64,000 nt of DNA from Hyphomicrobiales bacterium. Its GTDB lineage: Bacteria > Pseudomonadota > Alphaproteobacteria > Rhizobiales > Rhizobiaceae. Shown here piece by piece: positions 43,625 to 51,797 of the stretch. How positions within the stretch are numbered: the stretch's first letter is position 1; each line of letters starts with the position of its first letter. The notes below the pieces were generated by a model. That model saw only the letters and a list, made by a program, of their open reading frames with translations. It made no database searches and had not been told where the DNA came from. A program made the translations under genes and the position numbers. The DNA is taken from positions 62,001-126,000 of the forward strand of contig UCKS01000033.1 of the NCBI GenBank assembly GCA_900473045.1, in the 5' to 3' direction.

Positions 43625-45625
43625 CTAAGGCTCTAAACCCAGAGAAAAGCTTGAGAAAACTGCTTTTGCGTCCCTAACCTTACCTTTCACGGCTGGATCT
43701 ACCAGCGCGATAAGTTGCTCCCACGAATGCTCTTCCAGATCGATCCAATTGGCATTTTTGTCAGGCACTATCCGTTCGAAGGTCATTGACGAGAGCTTCG
43801 AGCCGGCGAGAAAGCCGAGCTTATCATCGGCAGTGTCCATTTCTGGGCGCCGAGCATAGAAAATTTTACAGCCCTTTTGCTTCCGCCGCTTCACGAAGAA
43901 TGAGATAGCTACCCCCGTTTGAATACCAAAAACATTGTTCTTCGTGCCCGAGAGTTTTGGATTGGCGCGCACGTCGCCGCCAAGATCCACAACGTAGATT
44001 TCATTAAATTCTGCCTCAACTGCACGGCGAAAACCATCGAACGTGCGGCTGTCGATAAACGAGCGATTGGTTATGAAAGCCAACACACTATCGTCGTGCA
44101 ACCGGTCAGAAGACCAACGGAAAAATCGCGTATACATGTCGTACACAGCGTTATTATTTTGAGCCTCGCTTAGCCTGACGTAGCTACTTTTAATGCTTTC
44201 ATCGATCCGCCGATACGCACGGTTCGGATTGCGCATGTTGAAATTCTCCTGCCAGGCATTGTACGGCGGGTTGCCGATAATCACCGAAATTTTCCGCGCA
44301 TTCTGCCGTTTTACACGCGCAACGTTCTCGTCGGACAAGCCCGCAAACATATCGTGCTGGTAGCCCGCCTTGATGCCCAATCCGGCGACATTATCCAGCG
44401 TATCGACGAAGCAGAGATTGGGATATTCGGCGAACTGGCCGGAGATCGCCGCATAGGTCGCCTCGATGTTCAGGTTGGCGACGTAATAGGGCAGGATCGC
44501 CACTTCGTTGGCGTGCAGCTCGTTCTTGTATTTGTGCGCGAGCTTTTGCGGGTTGCCGCGAAAATGTTCCAGCAGCTCGCAGATGAAGGTGCCGGTGCCC
44601 GTCGCCGGGTCGAGGATTTCGACATGCTCGTCGATCAGGTTCTTGCCGAAATGCTTTTCGCACAGCCAGTCGGCGCCCTCGATCATGAACTTGACGATCT
44701 CGTTGGGCGTATAGACGACGCCGAGGCGGTCGGCCTTCTTCTTGTCGTAGACCTTGTAGAAATTCTCGTAGATGACCTTCAAAAAGGCCTGCTTTTCCGA
44801 ATGGCTTGATATCAGCGCCGCATTGGCCCGGATGGTGGCGTAATAGGTTTCCAGACCTTTGAGCGTCTCACGCTTGATCTGACCGGTAAAGAACTTGCCC
44901 TCAAGCGCGTAGAGTTCCTTGGCGATGTTGTTTTCCCGGTGGAAATCGCCCTGATCGAACACGTGCGCGAAAATTTCCTCGGTGAGGATATGCTGGATCA
45001 GCATTTCGCGCACATCGGCTTCGCCGACCGCCGGATTGATCGTGTCGCGGGCATGTTCGAGGAATTTATTCGCCGCCGCCTGAAAACCGGGATTGTCGGC
45101 ATAGGCCGTATCGATCTTTTCACGTAGCGCCTTCAAGACAGCGGGTATGTCGGCCTTGAACTGTTCCACCGCCTTGCGGAAATCGCGGATTTCGGCGCGC
45201 TCGTAGGAAAAGAACAGGTTGAGCAGTTTCAGCAGCGCCGGTTCCGTCATCGGGCAACGCATCACCTCCTGCCGGTTCTGGATCAGCACCGCGACACGGC
45301 TGTCTTCGAAGATGATATTGTCCTGCGGATAACCCTTGGCGAGTTTCTTGGCGATCTCCGCATCGAGATCGTCACCGCTGTCCTTGGCTTCCCAATAGCC
45401 GAGCGGCACGCGCAGGTCGTGCAGGATGGTGCCATCCGGGCGAATGCGGTTCTTCTGCGTCGACTGGAATTCGTACTGGTTGATGAAATGCAGGTTGGAT
45501 GCGCGCGCCCAGGCCTTCAACAGATCCTTGAAGGCTTCCGAAATAATGCCTTCCGTCGCAGAGCCCGAAAATTTCTTATAGCGTTCAAGATCGTTCAAAT
45601 AGGCATTGATCAGTATCTGGCTCAT
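43625..45625 (-). CDS. N-terminal fragment: PD-(D/E)xK nuclease plus N6-adenine methyltransferase
   Basis: 666 residues. Nuclease: Asp64 in RIRPDGT and Glu79/Lys81 in LGYWEAKDS fit the PD-(D/E)xK catalytic triad. A helical coupler follows (about 150-310, with VVYTPNEIVKFMIEGADWL). Methyltransferase: motif I at 338-346 (ILDPATGTGTF) and motif IV NPPY at 452-455. Translation would stop at 43625, removing the rest of the target recognition region. See the pseudogene entry for the whole locus. Confidence 0.8.
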   Translation of the reverse strand: MSQILINAYLNDLERYKKFSGSATEGIISEAFKDLLKAWARASNLHFINQYEFQSTQKNRIRPDGTILHDLRVPLGYWEAKDSGDDLDAEIAKKLAKGYPQDNIIFEDSRVAVLIQNRQEVMRCPMTEPALLKLLNLFFSYERAEIRDFRKAVEQFKADIPAVLKALREKIDTAYADNPGFQAAANKFLEHARDTINPAVGEADVREMLIQHILTEEIFAHVFDQGDFHRENNIAKELYALEGKFFTGQIKRETLKGLETYYATIRANAALISSHSEKQAFLKVIYENFYKVYDKKKADRLGVVYTPNEIVKFMIEGADWLCEKHFGKNLIDEHVEILDPATGTGTFICELLEHFRGNPQKLAHKYKNELHANEVAILPYYVANLNIEATYAAISGQFAEYPNLCFVDTLDNVAGLGIKAGYQHDMFAGLSDENVARVKRQNARKISVIIGNPPYNAWQENFNMRNPNRAYRRIDESIKSSYVRLSEAQNNNAVYDMYTRFFRWSSDRLHDDSVLAFITNRSFIDSRTFDGFRRAVEAEFNEIYVVDLGGDVRANPKLSGTKNNVFGIQTGVAISFFVKRRKQKGCKIFYARRPEMDTADDKLGFLAGSKLSSMTFERIVPDKNANWIDLEEHSWEQLIALVDPAVKGKVRDAKAVFSSFSLGLEP

Positions 45626-45866
45626 GCGGTTCTCCCAATGCACGCATCTAGAACGAATGCAGCCACGGGTGGAAGGGGATTTTCGCAGCTCCAATCCGTC
45701 CACCCTGCCTTGCTTTGGCCTTCGACCCATGCGAAGAGGCGCCCTCCAAATAAACCAAGCCCTCCGCTATCGACCGCATACCGGCTGCCGCAAGGCATTC
45801 CGAGGCCGTGCGCGCTGGCGAGACGGCTTCTGCCGCCACTGGCGGACACCTAAGACGGAGACTTTC

Positions 45867-47165
45867 ATGGCCAAGGCACTCGGCTTCGATTTCGGCACGA
45901 CCAATTCGGTGCTCGCCGCCTCCAAGGGCGACACGACGCAGTCGCTGAGCTTTTCCAGCACGGCCGGAACCACCGATTCGATGCGCACGGCGCTGTCGTT
46001 CATGAAGCATGCCAAGCTCGGGGCCGCTGCCGTGTCGATCGAGGCAGGCCAGGCGGCGATCCAGCAGTTCATCGACAATCCCGGCGAGGCGCGCTTCCTG
46101 CAGTCGATCAAGACCTTTGCCGCCAGCCCGCTGTTCCAGGGCACGCTGATCTTTGCCCGGCGCAACAGCTTTGAAGACCTGATGCGCGCCTTCCTCACCC
46201 GCATCGCCGACTATGCCGGCGATGGCTGGCACCAGGATTACAAGCGCATCGTCGTCGGCCGTCCCGTTCGGTTTGCCGGCTCGAGCCCGGACGAAAGCCT
46301 GGCGCTGGAGCGGTACGACCGGGCGCTGGCGTCGTTTGATTTTCCGGAAGTCCACTATGTCTATGAGCCGGTCGCGGCCGCATTCTACTTTGCCCAGAAC
46401 CTGAAGAAGGATGCGACCGTGCTGGTTGCCGATTTCGGCGGCGGCACCACCGACTATTCGATCATCCGCTTCGAAAGCCATGCCGGCAAGCTGACCGCCG
46501 TGCCCGTCGGCCATTCCGGCGTCGGCGTCGCCGGCGATCATTTCGACTTCCGCATCATCGACACGGTGGTCTCGCCGCTGATCGGCAAGGGCAGCCAGTT
46601 CAAGAGCTTTGACAAGCTGCTCGACGTGCCCTCCAGCTACTATGCCAATTTCGGCCGATGGAACCAGCTGTCGATCTTCAAGACGCTGAAGGACTTTACC
46701 GACCTGAAGCAGCTGGTACGCTCCGCCGTCGAGCCGGAAAAGCTCGAAGCGTTCGTCGATCTGGTCGATCACGACGAGGGTTATCCGCTCTACCAGGCAA
46801 TTTCGGCCACCAAGATGCGGCTATCGCATGAGGAAGAGACCGAATTCTTCTTCAAGCCGCTCGGCGAAAAGAGCCGCCAGACGGTACGCCGCAGCGATTT
46901 CGAAAGCTGGATCGCGCCGGACCTTGCCCGCATCGAGGAAGCGCTCGACGAAGTGCTGGTGACGACCAACACACTGCCCGAGGGTATCGACAAGGTGTTT
47001 TTGACCGGCGGCACCTCGTTCGTGCCGGCGATCCGCCGCATCTTCGAAAACCGCTTTGCCAGCGACCGCATCGAGAGCGGTGGCGAACTGCTCTCGATCG
47101 CCCACGGCCTGGCGCTGATCGGCGAGCGCGACGACATCGAACGCTGGACAGCGATGGCGGCGTGA
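45867..47165 (+). CDS. Hsp70-family protein, YegD-like
   Basis: 432 residues, shorter than DnaK because only the ATPase part is present. The nucleotide-binding fold shows GFDFGTTNSVLAAS at the start, VADFGGGTTDYSIIRFE (phosphate 2) and VFLTGGTSFVPAIRRIFENRF (adenosine motif). There is no DnaK substrate-binding domain. YegD-type proteins are unusual cytoplasmic chaperone relatives with unknown clients. The ATG at 45867 has GGAG 6 nt upstream; the frame open further left overlaps the restriction gene region and is rejected. It is divergent from the restriction gene across ~240 bp. Confidence 0.9.
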   Translation: MAKALGFDFGTTNSVLAASKGDTTQSLSFSSTAGTTDSMRTALSFMKHAKLGAAAVSIEAGQAAIQQFIDNPGEARFLQSIKTFAASPLFQGTLIFARRNSFEDLMRAFLTRIADYAGDGWHQDYKRIVVGRPVRFAGSSPDESLALERYDRALASFDFPEVHYVYEPVAAAFYFAQNLKKDATVLVADFGGGTTDYSIIRFESHAGKLTAVPVGHSGVGVAGDHFDFRIIDTVVSPLIGKGSQFKSFDKLLDVPSSYYANFGRWNQLSIFKTLKDFTDLKQLVRSAVEPEKLEAFVDLVDHDEGYPLYQAISATKMRLSHEEETEFFFKPLGEKSRQTVRRSDFESWIAPDLARIEEALDEVLVTTNTLPEGIDKVFLTGGTSFVPAIRRIFENRFASDRIESGGELLSIAHGLALIGERDDIERWTAMAA

Positions 47166-47177
47166 TTGGCGGCTTTC

Positions 47178-47302
47178 TCTTCTCCCCAGCGGAGAGAAGG
47201 TGGCCCGCAAGGCCGGACGAGGGGGAGCCCAACACATAGAGCTTGCCGAACCGCCCCTCATCGCCTCGCTATGCTCGACACTTCTCCCCGCTGAGGAGAA
47301 GT
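47178..47302. repeat. Palindromic intergenic repeat
   Basis: Two hairpin arms of related sequence: an imperfect one at about 47178-47200 (CTTCTCC...GGAGAGAAG) and a perfect 8-bp one at 47280-47302 (ACTTCTCC...GGAGAAGT), with GAGGGG/CCCCTC pairing between. It lies between the Hsp70 stop and the uracil-DNA glycosylase start. This type of CTTCTCCCC palindrome recurs in rhizobial genomes. Confidence 0.65.
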
Positions 47303-47390
47303 GGGAGTTCGCCGCGCTTTCACCGGCACAAAACCATATTGCTTCGGCGATGGCCTTCCCTGCCTCCCCAAGCTTCTGTACAAGCAGATC

Positions 47391-48278
47391 ATGATCTCCA
47401 GCGACACCATGAGCCCGGCCGAACTTGCCGCCCTTCTGCATTTTCATGCGGAAGCCGGGGTCGAATGGCTGCTGGAAGACGGACCGGTCGATCGCTTTGC
47501 GGAATTTGCTGAGGCCAAGGCGGCACGCGGCATTGGCGGCTCACAAGCCATGCAGCGGGCGCAAAGCTCAGAGCGCAGCGATGCAGCCAATGCGCCGGCC
47601 GCTCGTGAAAACGGCAGCCGAACTGCCAACAAGCAGCAGACCGCACCGGCAGTTGTCCCGCAAATGGCCATCCCCGACGAGCAGGCCATCGCCGAAGCAC
47701 GGCTTGCGGCCGGATCTGCTCGCTCTCTTGATGAACTCAAAAGCGCCATGGAGGCCTTTTCCGGCTGCAATCTGCGCAACAGCGCCCGCAACATGGTGTT
47801 TGCCGACGGCAATCCCTCCTCCGGCATCCTGGTGATCGGCCCGGTGCCAAATGGCGACGACGACCGCGAGGGGGTTCCGTTTTCGGGCAAGCAGGGCCAG
47901 ATGCTGGACCGCATGCTGGCCGCCATCGGGCTTGACCGGACATCGGTGCTTTTGACTAATGTCATTCCCTGGCGGCCGCCGGGAAACCGCCCGCCCTCGC
48001 CGCGCGAAACCGACATCTGCCGCCCGTTCATCGAGCGCCAGATCGCGCTGAGCAAGCCGCGCCACATGCTGATCCTCGGCAATTTTGCCGCCCGATTCTT
48101 CTTCGGCGGCAACGAGATGATCCATCACATGCGCGGCGAATGGCGCGACATTCAGGTGGGCGACGCCACCGTGCCGGCGCTTGCCACCCTGCACCCGCAG
48201 GACCTGACCTCGGCACCGGCCAGCAAGCGCCTCGCCTGGCAGGATCTACTGGCCTTTCGCGCCCGGATTCGTGGTTAA
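47391..48278 (+). CDS. Uracil-DNA glycosylase family 4-like protein, atypical motifs
   Basis: 295 residues: an N-terminal ~105-residue extension (MISSDTMSPAELAALLHFHAEAGVEWLLEDGPVDRF, then a low-complexity linker), followed by the family-4 type domain. Family 4 has GExPGxxED...GRPFVG at motif A; here it is ILVIGPVPNGDDDREGVPFSGKQGQML, so the conserved Glu and several neighbours differ. Only two cysteines of the usual four iron-sulfur ligands are seen (SGCNLRN and DICRPF), and NVIPWRPPGNRPPSPRE replaces the CRPP form. The final LHPQDLTSAPASKRLAWQDL is normal. Activity on uracil is therefore not assured. The start at 47391 is preferred over a frame that is open upstream through the repeat. Confidence 0.85.
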   Translation: MISSDTMSPAELAALLHFHAEAGVEWLLEDGPVDRFAEFAEAKAARGIGGSQAMQRAQSSERSDAANAPAARENGSRTANKQQTAPAVVPQMAIPDEQAIAEARLAAGSARSLDELKSAMEAFSGCNLRNSARNMVFADGNPSSGILVIGPVPNGDDDREGVPFSGKQGQMLDRMLAAIGLDRTSVLLTNVIPWRPPGNRPPSPRETDICRPFIERQIALSKPRHMLILGNFAARFFFGGNEMIHHMRGEWRDIQVGDATVPALATLHPQDLTSAPASKRLAWQDLLAFRARIRG

Positions 48279-48430
48279 GACCGCCTGAACCGGGCACCTG
48301 CCTCAATTGTGAACAAACGATGAAAAAAGCCATGCGGATTGCGCATAGCAGCAACGCGAACGCGTCCGTTGCAGAATCGATGCTGCAGTGCAATATAAAC
48401 CAACGGGGGGACTGAATAAGGAATTGAACT

Positions 48431-48607
48431 ATGACGACCCGTTTTCGCCCTCTGCATTCGAGCTTTGAAACGCTCCGCCACGCCGGCTCGGCGCTGCGCA
48501 CGCCCTTCAACAGCTTCGGCTCTGCTGCAAACGAACAGATGACCGCTGCCGGCTATGGCCACAAGACACGCCCGGCCCAGATCTTTTCGGAATTCGTCCA
48601 GCGTTGA
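48431..48607 (+). CDS. 58-residue protein of unknown function
   Basis: ATG to TGA. The product begins MTTRFRPLHSSFETLRHAGS and continues ALRTPFNSFGSAANEQMTAAGYGHKTRPAQIFSEFVQR. An AAGGA box lies 8 nt before the ATG. It is basic, without a membrane segment. The gene lies between the glycosylase and another short gene, all rightward. I do not recognise the family. Confidence 0.55.
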   Translation: MTTRFRPLHSSFETLRHAGSALRTPFNSFGSAANEQMTAAGYGHKTRPAQIFSEFVQR

Positions 48608-48674
48608 TTTTAAGGCCCGCGCAACCATGCGCGCCTCTGCCTGGACACCAGGCCAAGATGAAAGGTATCCGATC

Positions 48675-48821
48675 ATGACCGCATCCATCCGCTCGCTCCG
48701 GATCCTCTTTGCCGATATCGGCACCGCCGTGCGCGCCTCCGGCGAATTCAGCCGTCTGAGCAAGGAAGCTCCGGCCACCAATGCCGACCGTCATGCGGTC
48801 AGCGCCTTCCTGCCGAAATAA
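48675..48821 (+). CDS. 48-residue protein of unknown function
   Basis: ATG to TAA. The product MTASIRSLRILFADIGTAVR continues ASGEFSRLSKEAPATNADRHAVSAFLPK. An AAAGG box lies a few bases upstream. It starts with a basic amphipathic helix and has no clear membrane segment. It follows the 58-residue gene by 67 bp and may be in the same transcript. The function is unknown. Confidence 0.55.
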   Translation: MTASIRSLRILFADIGTAVRASGEFSRLSKEAPATNADRHAVSAFLPK

Positions 48822-49044
48822 TCGCCGGCTTTTGGCCGCTCTGCGGCCATATCCCTGTTCTGCGCCAAGCCTTGTCGCAATCGACAGCGTCAGCAAAACT
48901 GGATAGAGCGACACTCGTTCTTTGATTCCAACAGCGGCGTGTCGGGCACCGGTTTTCAAGCGCGCAATCCGCTCCACCATTTTTGAGCGTTTCTCCTGAG
49001 CCTTCGCGTCACAGGCAACGGACAGATCCGCGCCTGGAGCTTTC

Positions 49045-50325
49045 ATGCTGGTCAGCCTCAGATCCGTATTCAGCCTGATGCTCTCGACCCTTCTGATGAT
49101 GGTTGGCTTCGGGCTGGCGAGCTATGTCATGCCGGTACGTTCCGTTGCCGAGGGATGGTCGACACTGACGATCTCGCTGATCGCTACCGGCTATACGCTG
49201 GGCTTTACCCTCTCCTGCATCATCACCCCAAAATTCGTGCTGCGCGTCGGCCATGTGCGGGTGTTTGCCGCCCTGATCACGCTGCTCAGCATCGCCATCC
49301 TGATGTGCGGACTGGTGGTCGACTGGCGGGCCTGGATCTTCTTTCGCGCCATTTCCGGCTTTGCGATTTCCGGCAGCTATCTGGTCATCGAGAGCTGGCT
49401 CAACGAACGGGTGACCAACGAGAACCGCGGCATGCTGTTTTCGCTTTACCTGATCACCACCATGGTCGGCACCATCGGCGGACAATATCTGGTGCCGCTT
49501 GGCGATCCGACCAACTCGTCGCTTTTCATCCTGTGCGGCGTGCTGTTTTCGTTAGCGCTTTTGCCGACTGCGTTGTCCTCCTCCGCAATGCCCGCCCCGC
49601 CGGCCCAGGCGAATTTCGATGTGCCAGGGCTGTTCCGCCGTTCGCCCGTTGCCGTCGTCGGGGCGTTTCTCGCCGGCGCGATGTCCGGCGCCTGGCTCAA
49701 CCTCGGCGGCGTCTTTACCCAGAAGATCGGCCTTTCCACGGCGGAAGGGGCAACGCTGCTGGCGGCCCTGCTCGCAGGCAGCGCCATTTCGCAAATCCCG
49801 ATCGGCAGGACATCCGACCGGATCGACCGCCGCATTGTCATGGTCGGTTGCGGCATCGTCGGCGTTGTCTCCTGCCTTGCCATGGTCGCCTTCGTCGGCT
49901 CCAGCCCGCTGGTGCTCTATGTCATCGCCGCCTTTGTGGGTTCGGTGCTGTTTCCGATCTATGCGCTGAATGTCGCTCATGCCAACGACCTTGCCCGGCC
50001 GAACGAATATGTCGAAGTGTCCTCCGGCATGATGATCACCTACGGCATCGGCACGATTTCCGGCCCGCTGATGGTTGGGCCGGTGATGGACCGCTTCGGC
50101 CCGCCGTCGCTGTTTGTGGTTCTGGCCGTCTATTTCGCGCTCTACGCGGCCTACGCCGCCTGGCGCATCGCCCAGCGTGGCCACACGGATGGACTTGTTT
50201 CCAAGACCGATTTCCAGGCCAACACCGTGCCGACACCCGGAACAGAGGCCGTCAACGCCATGAACCAGGCGGTGCGGCCTTCCGATCTGATCGAAGACGA
50301 CACGGCTCCACCCGCATCATCCTGA
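49045..50325 (+). CDS. MFS transporter
   Basis: 426 residues with about twelve membrane helices in two halves. The MFS loop-2/3 motif is degenerate (ITPKFVLRVGHVRVF), while the second-half GRTSDRIDRRIVMVGCGIV loop is clear; the helix-4/5 segment FFRAISGFAISGSYLVIESWLNERVTNENRGMLFSLYLI is the hallmark of the YcaD-type subfamily. The substrate is unknown. The C-terminal ~40 residues are a hydrophilic tail. The ATG has GGAG 5 nt upstream. It converges on a DMT transporter gene with 15 bp between the stops. Confidence 0.9.
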   Translation: MLVSLRSVFSLMLSTLLMMVGFGLASYVMPVRSVAEGWSTLTISLIATGYTLGFTLSCIITPKFVLRVGHVRVFAALITLLSIAILMCGLVVDWRAWIFFRAISGFAISGSYLVIESWLNERVTNENRGMLFSLYLITTMVGTIGGQYLVPLGDPTNSSLFILCGVLFSLALLPTALSSSAMPAPPAQANFDVPGLFRRSPVAVVGAFLAGAMSGAWLNLGGVFTQKIGLSTAEGATLLAALLAGSAISQIPIGRTSDRIDRRIVMVGCGIVGVVSCLAMVAFVGSSPLVLYVIAAFVGSVLFPIYALNVAHANDLARPNEYVEVSSGMMITYGIGTISGPLMVGPVMDRFGPPSLFVVLAVYFALYAAYAAWRIAQRGHTDGLVSKTDFQANTVPTPGTEAVNAMNQAVRPSDLIEDDTAPPASS

Positions 50326-50340
50326 CCAACAGGCTTTGGA

Positions 50341-51279
50341 TCACCCCTGCGGCGTGATGTGCTTGCGCGCGCCCCGGCGTTCCAGACCGAGCTGATGCTC
50401 GCGGAAGATGATGAAGATGCCGGCGCCGACGACGATCGCCGTGCCGATCAGCATGACGCCCGTCGGCACCTCGTCGAACAGGAAATAACCGATCAGCAGC
50501 CCGAGCAGGATCGAGGTATATTCGAACGGCGCAATCGTCGACATGTCGGCATAACGATAGCTCTGCGTCAGAAGGATCTGGGCGACGCCGCCGCAAAAGC
50601 CTGCCCCCATCAGAAGCAGGAAGGAATTCATCGGCAGCGGCTCCCAGCCGAACGGCAGCGACAACAGCGAGAAACATGCGGCCGAGAGCGAGAAATAGAG
50701 CACGATCGTATGCGTCTTCTCCTTGGCGATCAGCTTGCGCACCAGCACCATGGCGACCGCGCCGAGCGCTGCCGACAAAAGCACGGCCAGCGCGCCGAGC
50801 GCCTCCTGCGAACCGAACCCGCCGTCTCTCAGCAATGTCACACGCGGCCAGGTGATGATCATCACCCCGACCAGTCCGATCAGCACTGCCGACCAGCGAT
50901 AGATCCGCACGGTTTCCTTGAGAAACACCGCCGCGAAGACGACGGCGAGCAACGGCATGGCATAACCGATGGCGATCGCTTCCGGCAGCGGCAGGTGTAC
51001 CAGGCCGTAGAAGCCGAAACTCATGGCCAGGATACCGATGAAGCCGCGTGCCAGATGGCCGACAATATCCTTGGTGTGAAAGGCGGTGCGCAAATGCCCT
51101 TTGAAGGCGAGATAGCCGAGGATCGGCACCATGGCGAAAGCCGAGCGGTAGAATGTGATCTGGCCCGTGGCAATCTCGGTACCCGCCGCCTTGATCAGCG
51201 TCGACATGCAGACGAAGACCAGCACGGACATGACCTTGAGGGTAATGCCCTTCATCGGATGGGGGAATTCGGAATCCAT
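50341..51279 (-). CDS. DMT-family transporter (EamA domains)
   Basis: 312 residues with ten predicted membrane helices in two EamA repeats (about 10-145 and 160-295). Typical family features are FYRSAFAMVPILGY, GFYGLVHLPLPEAIAIGYAMPLLAVVFAAVFLKETVRIYRW, and APFEYTSILLGLLIGYFLFDEVPTGVMLIGTAIVVGAGIFII. Such carriers export amino acids or metabolites. The start is uncertain: ATG at 51279 or GTG at 51291; neither has a strong ribosome-binding site. Confidence 0.9.
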   Translation of the reverse strand: MDSEFPHPMKGITLKVMSVLVFVCMSTLIKAAGTEIATGQITFYRSAFAMVPILGYLAFKGHLRTAFHTKDIVGHLARGFIGILAMSFGFYGLVHLPLPEAIAIGYAMPLLAVVFAAVFLKETVRIYRWSAVLIGLVGVMIITWPRVTLLRDGGFGSQEALGALAVLLSAALGAVAMVLVRKLIAKEKTHTIVLYFSLSAACFSLLSLPFGWEPLPMNSFLLLMGAGFCGGVAQILLTQSYRYADMSTIAPFEYTSILLGLLIGYFLFDEVPTGVMLIGTAIVVGAGIFIIFREHQLGLERRGARKHITPQG

Positions 51280-51797
51280 TGCGGGGCGCACTCATCGGAC
51301 GAGGGCAGCGGGCCGGAAATCATCGGAAACGACAGGCTGCGGGGGATGTCGGTAATCGGAGAATCCGTCACCATGATCCCATTACCTTAACGCGCGACAA
51401 TCGAAAGAGGGATCAATTTTCGTGATGAGTGGCGGAAATATTTGATGGACCCGCTCCGAGCGTGCACGCCCGGCCAAGCCACTCAAACGGCCACCTCCCA
51501 AGCAATCCGGCGGGCGAAAACCACGGCCTTGAGATAAACACTAACGACCGGCTGTAAAATTACGTAACCTGTGCCAAAAATACACGCGTGATTCAAATAT
51601 TGTTAGGGCGAATTTCGTAAGTCTCTGAACAAGCAAAGAACGGGACAGGTCAGGCATACCGGAAAACGGCATATGTCCACGAAAAGACCACCTTGCGATC
51701 ACACCGGAAGCTTCGCATCTTCAGCGTAGCCTCTTCATCGAGACAAAGCCTCACCGCCAGCGTCTGGACGCAGCGGCCGATGCAAGCGGGACAAACA
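51280..51797. other. Intergenic region between DMT transporter and pepN
   Basis: About 520 bp between divergent genes. The pepN frame is open back to 51693 but with sequence unlike the family. No hairpin terminator, repeat or RNA gene is seen; it should hold both promoters. Confidence 0.45.

Larger units (their letters stand above)
42456..45625 (-). pseudogene. Frameshifted nuclease-methyltransferase (type IIG/ISP-like restriction enzyme)
   Basis: One restriction-modification gene appears as two open frames: residues 1-666 (43625-45625) and a continuation in the -1 frame (42456 to about 43670). In the zone 43625-43673, frame 0 ends AVFSSFSLGLEP-stop, while the other frame carries on as GFRALEWLHDANRDSLSQKAKFFVENY, which reads as the normal sequence after SLG. 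A lost base would explain it. The enzyme has a PD-(D/E)xK nuclease and an adenine methyltransferase but no helicase. The start at 45625 has GGAG 6 nt upstream. The C-terminal part carries a 126-bp palindromic insert in frame. Without the missing part of the C-terminal specificity region the first fragment is probably inactive. A sequencing error at one base cannot be excluded. Confidence 0.75.

Noticed and set aside
43625..43673. Programmed -1 ribosomal frameshift
   Set aside because: No canonical X-XXY-YYZ heptamer with a following stem was found, so a plain deletion is more likely.
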